Of a stretch of 64,000 bases of DNA, positions 10,447-19,037 are shown one piece after another. The notes below the pieces were generated by a model. That model searched no databases, was not told where the DNA came from, and worked only from the letters and a program-made list of their open reading frames with translations. The translations under genes and the position numbers were made by a program. Origin of the DNA: Yarrowia lipolytica (taxonomy: Eukaryota; Ascomycota; Dipodascomycetes; Dipodascales); assembly GCF_001761485.1 (NCBI RefSeq), contig NC_090772.1, positions 1,178,001 through 1,242,000 on the forward strand, given 5' to 3'. How positions within the stretch are numbered: the first letter of the stretch is position 1; each line of letters begins with the position of its first letter.

Positions 10447-11814
10447 ATGGCCAAAGGAAACAAGGGCAACAAGCGGTCAATCAACCCGGCAGATCTCACG
10501 CCGGAATACATTGCCGAGCAGCGAGCTCTGCGAGAAGAGCGTAAGAAGAAGAAGCTGGAGGAAGCTCTGGCCCGAGGAGAGATCCCTGAGAGCGAAAAGA
10601 AGGAGCCCACGGCGTTCCTGACTCGAGAAATGGTTCATGTCAACACAGATGCAGGCTCGAAAGACCACATCTTCACCATCATGACATACAACACTCTGGG
10701 ACAGACTCTGATCCGACGTAAACTGTTTCCCGAAAACGGAGACGCTTTGAAATGGAAGTGGCGGTCCACTATTCTGCAGAAGGAAGTCACACATTACAAC
10801 CCCACTATCATGGTGTGCCAGGAGGTGGACGCAGAGAAATACAACTGGTGGAACGAGTTTCTCAGCAAACATGGGTACGACAGTGTCTTTAGCACATACG
10901 AGGGAAAGAACCATGGACTCATGTGTGCCTGGAAGAAGGACATGTTTGAATTTGAAAACAAACAGGCAATTGAGTACGACCATGTGATCATGGAGAACCT
11001 GCCTGTGCAGTTCAAGACCCGAAACACAGGTCTGATTGTGCAGTTGAAACATGCTGTCACAGCCAAGACGATTATCGTGGCGACCACTCATCTGTTCTGG
11101 CATCCCATGGGCTCATTTGAACGTACCAAACAAACTGCCATGTTGTTACGTGCATCTCAGAAGTACGTGGAGGATTTGGATGCCGAGAAGGGCACGAAAT
11201 CCATTCTTGTGGTAGCTGGAGATTTCAACTCCACTCCCTGGGACGGTCCCTACGTCGGAGCTACCATGCACAAGTTCGACGAGATTACGCGGCCCATTTT
11301 AAGTGCTTCTCTGCAGTACAAGTTCACTCGAAAGAGCAAGGAGCAAAAGGCTGCTGAAGCTGCAAAGGCAGACGCGATTGCAAAGGGAGAACCTCTTCCT
11401 GAGGAGCCTGAACCCGAAGAAGACGAGGGGGATGGCGAGTTAGAAGCTCTAGGGGACGTTGTCATTTCAGAGGAGGATGCAGAGGCCCACATTCAGACCC
11501 TTGAGAATGAATTCAGAAAGCTGCCTGTACTCAACTCTCTGTATGGCAGCTACACAGATGTTGTTCCTGAAGCCACCAAGGAGCCCGTTGGCAAGCACAA
11601 GAAGGAGCCTCGCTTCAGTAACTGGGCCCACGCCTGGAGGGGTCTTTTGGACTACATTTTCGTTTCGTCCAACAACAGCGATGAGGTCCAGGTCAAGAGT
11701 CTGTTGAAGATGCCCCTTGAGGAGGATATGGGGCCCGAGCCCAGTGGTCAGCCTCGCATTGACATGTATCCTTCAGATCATCTTGCTATCATGGCTGAAG
11801 TTGAGCTGAAGTGA
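10447..11814 (+). CDS. Endonuclease/exonuclease/phosphatase-family RNA exonuclease, Ngl2-type
   Basis: 455 aa from the ATG at 10447, which has a strong GCCATGG context. An in-frame ATG at 10375 would add 24 residues rich in Arg, Ser, Leu and Thr. I prefer the inner start because a TATA-like box near 10360 would place transcription initiation after 10375. The EEP fold is clear: YNTLGQ near the N-terminus, the metal-binding Glu in CQEVD (E126), HLFWHP, GDFNSTPWD (about 258) and the catalytic SDHLAI (about 443). A basic K/R-rich leader precedes the domain, and an acidic insert lies before the last third. S. cerevisiae Ngl2 trims the 3' end of 5.8S rRNA; the CCR4/nocturnin/angel relatives act on poly-A. 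The rRNA-processing role is inferred from the family. Single exon. Confidence 0.85.
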   Translation: MAKGNKGNKRSINPADLTPEYIAEQRALREERKKKKLEEALARGEIPESEKKEPTAFLTREMVHVNTDAGSKDHIFTIMTYNTLGQTLIRRKLFPENGDALKWKWRSTILQKEVTHYNPTIMVCQEVDAEKYNWWNEFLSKHGYDSVFSTYEGKNHGLMCAWKKDMFEFENKQAIEYDHVIMENLPVQFKTRNTGLIVQLKHAVTAKTIIVATTHLFWHPMGSFERTKQTAMLLRASQKYVEDLDAEKGTKSILVVAGDFNSTPWDGPYVGATMHKFDEITRPILSASLQYKFTRKSKEQKAAEAAKADAIAKGEPLPEEPEPEEDEGDGELEALGDVVISEEDAEAHIQTLENEFRKLPVLNSLYGSYTDVVPEATKEPVGKHKKEPRFSNWAHAWRGLLDYIFVSSNNSDEVQVKSLLKMPLEEDMGPEPSGQPRIDMYPSDHLAIMAEVELK

Positions 11815-12227
11815 ACGACCAAGACTAAAGGGTGGCACATAAATGGACAAGGTATATAGAAACGTGATAAAGGAGGCCGCAAAGGTTCTATTGGCTTAGT
11901 GCCGAGTTTGGTGGTCCATTGTTCACTTGATGGTATGTAATGAACTGTAGCTACAATAGAGCAGTTGACGATATAGCCCTTTGTAGTGCTCTATAGACTA
12001 TTGTGTGTCGTAACATTGGAGTGCCAACCTACCTCTAGCAACACACTCATTCACAAGAGAGAAACGACACAGAAGCTGTTGTTAATCAGGCAGCAGGTAT
12101 TCCATTGCCCTTTGCTCTCGTTAAGTGATCTGATTTCACTCGCTACTTCTTACTGAGCAAATACAACCCTCTTCATCGGTACATTATACAAAGTCATCCA
12201 CCACTAGCCACTACTTTCGCCACCAAG
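11815..12227. other. Short intergenic region, terminator and promoter
   Basis: 413 bp holding the 3' end of the Ngl2-type gene and the promoter of the next gene. Nothing else was seen. Confidence 0.5.
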
Positions 12228-12596
12228 ATGGGCAAGAAGAACCGCTTCAAAAAGGTGAGTCGAGAACTTCATTTTGGCCGCAAGTTGGAGCAATCACCTA
12301 CTCTCTCTCTCGACGGAGAGGCTCAATTGGAGCGGTTTGCTCGAAACCAGTGGTACCGCTACTTTGTGCAGATTGAGGCCAAGTACCGAATGGTATCCAA
12401 CGACGATGAGATCACGGCTGCCCACCAAACCATGATGTTGCTTGGACAACCTGTTGGCATTTCCCTGGACTCCGAGCTCGGTCAGAAGATTGAGGCTGAG
12501 CTGCAGGGACAACGACAGGAACAGGAGGCGGACGCTCATCCAGTGGAAACTGTCAACCCGCCCAGAAGACCATGGAGACGGTCAAGAAAGGCGTAG
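12228..12596 (+). CDS. Small basic protein of unknown function
   Basis: 122 aa, beginning with the very basic MGKKNRFKK, then a mixed central part (ERFARNQWYRYFVQIEAKYRMV) likely to be helical, and a C-terminal Pro/Arg-rich end. Directly after codon 9 the DNA reads GTGAGTCG, identical to the usual donor site of this genome. The frame nevertheless stays open, and no good branch/acceptor block follows within 500 bp, so I keep it as one exon. The leader (GCCACCAAGATGG) is a good initiation context. It is convergent with KU70. I do not recognise a family; the basic N-terminus would suit RNA or ribosome binding, which is only a guess. Confidence 0.6.
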   Translation: MGKKNRFKKVSRELHFGRKLEQSPTLSLDGEAQLERFARNQWYRYFVQIEAKYRMVSNDDEITAAHQTMMLLGQPVGISLDSELGQKIEAELQGQRQEQEADAHPVETVNPPRRPWRRSRKA

Positions 12597-12809
12597 CTAC
12601 GGTGTAACTTGGGCCAAACCACGTGACAGTCACATGATTCACCGCTCATACGACATCGCACAGACACCAGTATATAGATAATATATTTGTACTCTATCTT
12701 AATCTGAAAGAGGACTCATCCTCATATCGTTTGGAAGCAGCAGTCATACATGTTCTGAGATATGATGGTATCATTAATATTCGTTATTCGTTTAGATGTG
12801 CCTCCCTAG

Positions 12810-14567
12810 TCACTTCCCATAGTACTTTTTGACCACCTCAACCCAGTCCTTCTTCAACTTGCTACCATTGGGCTCAACATTGTTAGCAGCACCCCAAGCC
12901 CTGAGTTCTGCGACGGTCAGCTTGCCGACAATGTCATTCTCAACCATATTTTGCATTTGCTCGTTGGACGGAGGGCCCGCGTCAGAACTCTTGACTTTCT
13001 TCTCAGCCTTACAGATATCCTCCGCAGGTCGCTTGGAGCTGCTCTGCAACACCTTGTTCCATTCCTCGATGGCATCACCAACTCGAGTATCAATAGACCG
13101 ATACTTTGGTGTCGTCTTGTCTTCGGGTACCTTGGGAACCTCCTCCTGAAGGGCCATGGCTCGTACAACTCGGTAATGCCACTGTAGACGGGGGTTGGGG
13201 TATCTTTGCGACTCAAATCCGCCAGGCATGCGTAGACGAGTGAAAATATTCTTGGTTGCGTCCACGAGCTCAGGGGCGGCAGACACAAGTTCAGTCTTTG
13301 GTTCTTGTCGAATATCATCTGTAAAAGGCAAGAAGACCATATGAAGACCTTCGATCTCCTTAGTTGAAGGAATAAGAAGAGCCAGAATAGGTTTGGCGCC
13401 CTTGCGGACAATAACCCAGGCCAGAGCCATCTTATCCTTGTTCTTGAGACTCTGATAGAGTGCTGAAAAGGCTCGAATCGAACCCACAAGCTTCTCATCA
13501 GTGGGATATAGGAACATTGACGATCGGACACTGTGGATGAAGAGCTCGGAGAAGTCCGAGGAATTGTGGAAGCCGAGAATTCGAATAATTGGCTCTCCAA
13601 AGTACCGGATTTGCGTCAGCTGTTCTTCTGTGAAAGGAACATAGTCATTTCCAAACTTGAAAGTCTTTCTCAGATCTGCCTTGTCCACGCTTCTGCCACT
13701 TTCAATAGTGACGGCCTGCGATTCTAATTTGGCAATCTCGGGTTTCTCACCTCCAGTGTAAACCCAGGCCTTTCGGGTTGTTGAAGTAGCCTTTTGTTCC
13801 GCATAAAGAAGGTATCCTCTTACTCCGACAACAAGACCTTCTCCGATTTCCATTTTGACATTGAACAGTGATCGATTGAGCACGTTTCTTTTGTTGATAA
13901 ACTGCTTCAAATCGATCGCCTCAACCGGCTCCACAGATGTGTCTTCGTTGAACACAAGAGCGTAGAATTTGGAGGAGTCGAACGTCTTGTCTTCCGAAGG
14001 GTTGATCAAAAGAGGCTCGACCTTCACCTTGAGATGGCTTAGATCCTCAATTCGAACTCGTGTCTTGTTGATATCGTCCTCATTCGTCGTGGGGGTATCG
14101 TCGTCTGTGATATAGATGATTCGTCTGGACGCGAAGTTGGGTGCCATGTTGATAAAATGGCGGTTCATGTCGAAAAACACGTCCATCAGGTGAGGCTCTT
14201 CCTGCACCTTGAACCTCTCACCCAGATCAGGGTCCTCTGCCAGTCGTTTGAGTCGTTTGATCTGAGCAGCGGTAGGAAGGCCCAGCTTGAGAATGAAATG
14301 TGTATCTGACTCATCATCGAACTCGTCACCGTCGTCCTCAGACTGCATGGAGGCACCGAACAGCATAACGCCGGTGTAATCTTGCGGCGATATGACGATT
14401 CTGTCAGTCACAGCATCGAAGGCTGCCTCCAAGGCCTTATGAAGAGTTCCGTTGTTAATGGCGTTCTGGGTTACTTGAATGGCGATCAGCAGCGCGTCCT
14501 TGCGCACCTTGTAGTCCTCGATTTCCAGCACATCGTCATCGTTCTCCAGATGTGAAATCCATTCCAT
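12810..14567 (-). CDS. KU70: Ku70 subunit of the Ku DNA-end-binding heterodimer
   Basis: 585 aa from the first ATG (complement ends at 14567); a TTG two codons upstream is not used. Domain order matches Ku70: an N-terminal von Willebrand-type domain (about 25-230), the Ku core beta-barrel with the GEGLVVGVRGYLLY, FGNDYVPFT and RYFGEPIIRILGF strands, and a C-terminal arm. A SAP DNA-binding motif occupies roughly the last 45 residues (VGKLTVAELRAWGAANNVEP). With Ku80 it rings broken DNA ends and starts non-homologous end joining; it also acts at telomeres. This is the gene commonly deleted in Y. lipolytica to favour homologous integration. It is divergent from MRPL33 across 437 bp, so the two may share a promoter region. 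Length is normal for fungal Ku70. Confidence 0.96.
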   Translation of the reverse strand: MEWISHLENDDDVLEIEDYKVRKDALLIAIQVTQNAINNGTLHKALEAAFDAVTDRIVISPQDYTGVMLFGASMQSEDDGDEFDDESDTHFILKLGLPTAAQIKRLKRLAEDPDLGERFKVQEEPHLMDVFFDMNRHFINMAPNFASRRIIYITDDDTPTTNEDDINKTRVRIEDLSHLKVKVEPLLINPSEDKTFDSSKFYALVFNEDTSVEPVEAIDLKQFINKRNVLNRSLFNVKMEIGEGLVVGVRGYLLYAEQKATSTTRKAWVYTGGEKPEIAKLESQAVTIESGRSVDKADLRKTFKFGNDYVPFTEEQLTQIRYFGEPIIRILGFHNSSDFSELFIHSVRSSMFLYPTDEKLVGSIRAFSALYQSLKNKDKMALAWVIVRKGAKPILALLIPSTKEIEGLHMVFLPFTDDIRQEPKTELVSAAPELVDATKNIFTRLRMPGGFESQRYPNPRLQWHYRVVRAMALQEEVPKVPEDKTTPKYRSIDTRVGDAIEEWNKVLQSSSKRPAEDICKAEKKVKSSDAGPPSNEQMQNMVENDIVGKLTVAELRAWGAANNVEPNGSKLKKDWVEVVKKYYGK

Positions 14568-15004
14568 TTTCAAAAAGCGGCGGTTCGTGGTTCGTGTTTC
14601 GTGTTCGTGTCGCGATGTATAGTTATAATTGGAGGTTGATGAATGATGCAGCTAAATTTGGGTTTGTGGGGAGTGAAATTAAAAAGCTGAAGAGAAGACA
14701 GACGACGATGACGATGGTGGAAGAATACAGGAAAGGGATTGTGTAGTATTGTTGGACTTTGCTCTCAAATCTGATCTGAATTTTCCTTGAATTTCCTCAA
14801 TAATCTCAATATTCACGAGTTTGCAGTAGGCGGTTCTTGACGTGCTCTTCCCCATGTACAAATCCAATTCATCAAGATCAAATGCACGCACGGAAATCGA
14901 ACTCCCAACCACACACCGCCCATCTGCATAAACTCTAAATGCGGTGAAATTTGTAACTTCTGAAAGACACGATTTTACACACTCACGCAACCACCTGAAA
15001 CGCC
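14568..15004. other. Divergent promoter region between KU70 and MRPL33
   Basis: 437 bp separate two oppositely oriented start codons. No TATA box is obvious on either side; the sequence is A/T-rich near the middle. No ORF of note. Confidence 0.5.
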
Positions 15005-15262
15005 ATGTTCTACAAAGTCACACAGGTCCGATCTATCCTGCGAATGCCGTGGAGAACACGTGACGTGCTCAAGACCCTCGGTCTGGGCAAGGTCGGCTCC
15101 CAGAAGTACTACAAGGTGTCTCCTGGTATCGCCGGTCAGCTCTACAAGGTCAAGGAGCTGGTCAACGTGGAGATGGCCGACCAGTACAAGTCCAAGGCCC
15201 AGATCAAGGCCGACCGAAAAACCGAGCCCGGATTCTCCGTTGTCGGTTCTAAGCGAGCCTAA
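15005..15262 (+). CDS. MRPL33: Mitochondrial large-subunit ribosomal protein uL30m
   Basis: 85 aa. The whole protein is the L30 fold: the start FYKVTQVRS, the LGLGKVGSQKYYKVSP loop, the GIAGQLYKVKELVNVE helix-strand and a short basic tail (KTEPGFSVVGSKRA). It aligns end to end with S. cerevisiae Mrpl33 (86 aa). It is part of the mitochondrial 54S ribosomal subunit. There is no cleavable presequence, as in the budding yeast protein. Codon use is optimal and the gene is a single exon. Confidence 0.94.
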   Translation: MFYKVTQVRSILRMPWRTRDVLKTLGLGKVGSQKYYKVSPGIAGQLYKVKELVNVEMADQYKSKAQIKADRKTEPGFSVVGSKRA

Positions 15263-16429
15263 GAGTGAGACAGAATGATCTCAAACGACACAAAACGACA
15301 GGCTGATTTGAAACAACACAACACAAGTGCGAGCCGATCTTGCGGATCTGGACACTCTAAACATCAAGTCGACAGTCGCCACACATGTATATATCCAATG
15401 TATTTATCGAGTTGAAGGAAGGAAGAGCTAGGAAAGGAAGCTCAGTATGCGCTTTTGAGATCGTGTTGATGTCGGCAGCCGGAGCATCCGTGGGAGAGTA
15501 CGAGTACTGTCGGTGTGTACAAGCCGGCAGACCCCGGGTAGAATGGTACAAGTAGTGTAGTGTAGTGTACTGTACTCGTACTTTATGGGCCTATGTTCGA
15601 GTACTTCTTTCTTGTCATGAATGGTCTATTGATGTATATGTCGTAAGATATATGTCGTAAGAAGGTCTCCTCGTCTTTGGGCAAGTGCTATGAATCATGT
15701 AGGGGAAAGAGAACTTGGCATATTTAGTGTTCATATCTAAGATGGTAACACGGAGACTTAATTCATTGATATCTGTTAAATCTTCTACAGCATCTACAAG
15801 TAGTTGTACTTGTAGAGATAGACAAGCCATCTGCTCCAACATCTCCAATGTGCATATCGTGCAACTACACCAGTGACAGTAGTACAAGTGGTATATTCAT
15901 TCCATCTCATCTATCACTTGCACCACTCAAGCAAATGCATTCATTTCCTACCTTACCACCTGTCGCGTATCGCAAACCAGCATAGCTTACCTGGACGGCA
16001 TAGACGGTAGAACCAACAGAAACGGCATAAACGGGTCAGCTGAAATTAAGGGACTTGATATTGAGACAGAATGACGAGGATTTTAGTCAGAAGTACCGCC
16101 ATCTGCTGTATCTCTGTCGGTGCGTGGTGTTCGTTCGATCCACACATTCTTAACAACACGTTCAACAGAACTCCAACAAAATTGCCTGCCACTCTCTCCT
16201 CTTTTAGACGGTAAATGCACAACCATAACAACAGACTCAACAAGACAGAACAGCAAAACAAGTAAAGAGAGAGCATACAACTCCCCCCCAAACTATCCAA
16301 AGTGGCTAAAGTTGAGCCTGAAGCACTTATTCTAGCCATAATACCGGGCGCTGGAAACATATAAATAGCCCCCATCCTCCTCCTTCTATTCTACACCAAG
16401 CAACAGCCTCTCTTCCCATTCAATCAGCA
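15263..16429. other. Intergenic, 1.2 kb, no gene seen
   Basis: No coding-like ORF. A GTGTAGTGTACTGTACTCGTACT cluster lies near 15555-15580, with further ACTTGTA motifs near 15800. The final 70 bp are the TATA-containing promoter of the next gene. Confidence 0.5.
16360..16367 (+). promoter_or_regulatory. TATA box of the second small secreted protein gene
   Basis: TATAAATA lies 62 bp before the ATG at 16430, the same octamer as at 5609, followed by a C/T-rich leader. Confidence 0.7.
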
Positions 16430-16663
16430 ATGCAGCTCAAGAACATCCTCCTCCTCTCTCTCTCCGCCGTCGCCCTGGCCCAGAACGCCTCTCCCGAGTC
16501 CGACAACGCCATGGAGGCCCCCCAGGACATCTCCAAACTCAAGCCCAAGTGCCCTGAGCAGAAGTGCCCCAAGCCCAAGGTCCACAAGCTGACCAAGAAC
16601 ATCACCAAGACCGTCATGAAGACCGTCACCAAGTCTGCCAACAAGTGCCAGTCTACTCACTAG
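16430..16663 (+). CDS. Small secreted cysteine-containing protein (family member B)
   Basis: 77 aa. Residues 1-17 are a signal peptide (MQLKNILLLSLSAVALA, then QN). The mature part has an acidic stretch (residues 20-32) and then PKCPEQKCPKPK with two Cys. A basic Thr/Lys/Val segment (KNITKTVMKTVTK) follows, and there is a last Cys five residues before the end. One N-glycosylation sequon (NIT) follows the Cys block. It shares with the protein at 5665 the LKNI/FKNI start, the LLSL core, the acidic D-I-x-K-x-K stretch, the CPxxxCP block and a later single Cys, but it lacks the Lys-Gln-Thr tail. Both genes have the same TATA octamer at a similar distance. They look like diverged paralogues of a secreted protein family. 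Function unknown. Confidence 0.8.
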   Translation: MQLKNILLLSLSAVALAQNASPESDNAMEAPQDISKLKPKCPEQKCPKPKVHKLTKNITKTVMKTVTKSANKCQSTH

Positions 16664-16910
16664 AATCGGAATGCACCCGCCTAGATTCTCGTAAATTTTA
16701 GATTCAATAAAGTACTGATAATATCAGACGAATCGTAGCTAGCCGTCACTGGATAACTAGTCATTCACAGCTTACTACAATTGTGAACATGACAGATAAA
16801 CCTTCATAAAGCCCTTTTGTCTGTCACTTGATTCATTAATGTTATTACGGTATCTCAATGTCCTTCATAGTTGTTCCTCTGTTCCCTCTTCTCACCTTCA
16901 CATGTCCTAC

Positions 16911-18248
16911 CTACTTTCGACCAGGCATGTTCCGTCGTGCATTCTTTCTGGGCGAGCCAGCATACTGAGCAGCAGCCTGAGCGGCAATGCCAGCCACATG
17001 TGTCTTCTTTTCTTCCTTGATGTTCACAGGAGACTCCACTAACGACGAGTCGACCATTCGAAGCACGTCCTTGGCCTTGACGGTGCCGGGGTTCTCTCGG
17101 TTCACCTCCTCCTTGTAATCCAGACGAACACGCTTCTTTGCAGACTCAGGCTCGTCATCGGGAGACGCATCTCGGGAGTCACGAGATCTCTTGGAAACGA
17201 CAAGCTTGGGCTTTCCAGAAAGAATGGAATCTTCGGAAACGAGACTGTCGCCGAGGAAAATGTCAGTCTTAGTAGACAGGAAGGCGAAGACGGGGTCCTT
17301 AGAAGTATCTCGAGAGCGGGGTGGTCGAGCGAGGTATCGTTTGGTGTCACTTCGAGCTGTGATTTCGGTCTCTGTGTCGGCAAACGTGCATCCTAGAGGG
17401 GTTTCCAGTTGTCGCACGTCTTTGGGGGCTGGGTTAGTATGAGAAAAGAGTTTCGGCTGCACTGAGAATAGTGCACGATGATGACACGAGAACACCAAAG
17501 ATCCGCCACATTATTTCCACAGATCACCAGATGTATAGGTATGAACACCACCTCCACCATGAGAGCCTTTGGGAAGTCCCTAAACTTCTGGGTATGTCAT
17601 GTCACTGTATCCGTTGATCATATTTGTCTCTGCGCAGAGCTGTGGTATATCATGTGCTGTAGACAAAAGGTTTGAAAAGGTCGAGCAAGCTATACTGTAT
17701 CTCAAGAGGGTGTTCATTACGCCATCAGGATAACTCCGCCATTGATGGTGATGTCCAATGAAGTATCATAGCGCTCGGTATCAGCTCATCATTCCATCAT
17801 CAATTGCGTCCCTCAAACAGCTTAAATTGGTCTCACGCTCTCCCTCTCAAGCCACTCTCTGACTTGCCTAGCTCATATTTCCGCGGTGTCACATGTCGTC
17901 TGTATATGCGTCATCTATCTCTGTCAGCTGCGCCATCCATCCTTGTTTGCCTTCATGCCCACCATCGCATTGTCCGATGTCATACTCACGGTACTTGGGC
18001 AACGGGGTATCGTTCTTGTACTGATCTCCAATCACCGGTGATGCCCCCACAGGCACGGAATACACCAACGGCGCGTACGCCTTGGAGCCGCCAATGTCGG
18101 CCACATGTGCCAGCATCTGATGCACCTTTCGTCGAGGGTCAAACTGGTACGCCTTTTTCTGCGGCTTGTCGCCCTGGGGCCGCTGGTCCCGTGAAAACGG
18201 TCGGCGCTGGTTGTTGAACCGGTTGGGCGTATGTGGCGTTTTATACAT
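16911..18248 (-). CDS. Unknown Lys/Arg/Ser-rich protein, two exons
   Basis: 258 aa in two exons: 17990-18248 and 16911-17428, separated by a 561-nt intron. The donor is GTGAGT at 17989-17984 and the acceptor is TACTAACCCAG ending at 17429. The exon phases match (one base carried over, giving a Pro codon), so the reading is continuous. The start is the first in-frame ATG; an upstream GTG is not a start. The product is basic and probably disordered: residues 1-50 are rich in Gln, Arg and Lys, and a candidate nuclear signal (KKRVRLDYKEE) lies in the second half. There is an acidic patch DDEPES and a basic C-terminus (KNARRNMPGRK). I do not recognise a family; a nuclear or nucleolar protein is my inference from composition. 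Confidence 0.75.
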
Positions 18249-19037
18249 GTTGCTGGAGCCTCTCTGGAGCAAAAGATGTGGGAGTGGTGTGTGCACCGAG
18301 ATTGAGTTGGGCACTGTGTAAACATCCACCTACAAGTACACGGGACATACGATGGGGAAGAATTATTTACCAACTCTATTCTGGGGTGGGGTGAAATTTC
18401 AGACCTTTCCAAGGTAGACAATGAAGCCATAAGCAAGTATTCACAACTTACAGGGACGTATCTGTCTTGTTAGCACGACTCAAATGTATGCTCATGAAGC
18501 CTTTCTCTGTACTGTAGAAGCTGGTTGCCATAGTTACCAGTAGTTTATGGCTGCAGTTGTCCTACAAGTACAGTACATACTGTACAGTAGCGCAGTACAA
18601 TGAGGGCTGGAAGAGTAGTATTAGCTGTAAGAAGGGATATCTCCGGTCTCAGTTGAACGGTAGCTGTAGTTATTAGCTGCTCTCTATCAACTTACAGTGC
18701 TGTACTTGTAATCATTCAATGTAGTATGACTGGGAAGGATTGTCACTCCCTAAACGGCCCTTGAATAATATGGCCCTGATATCGAACCCTAAGCACTATG
18801 GAGTAAGGGGCTTCTGAAACTTTTCAAATTGGTATAATACGCAGGCGATGTCGTTTATCAAAAAGATGTCTCAGATTCACTCATCACAAGTATGCTGAAA
18901 TGTCGTTCCACACTTCTGTATCACCATCTACACCACAATTCACACCGCACTCCCGGGACAGTTCTTGAACTTAATTAAGCGATAACGATGTCCCATAACA
19001 TGCCATCTCTCACCTTCATTTCAACTCCTACCACACC
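18249..19037. other. Divergent intergenic region
   Basis: About 790 bp between the two-exon gene and tubulin cofactor D. Contains several GTAC-centred motifs (TACAGTACATACTGTACAGTA near 18570-18592). No ORF worth noting. Confidence 0.5.

Noticed and set aside
12254-12259. GTGAGT donor after codon 9 of the 122-aa gene
   Set aside because: No branch/acceptor block of the usual type follows within 500 bp, and the frame stays open and protein-like.
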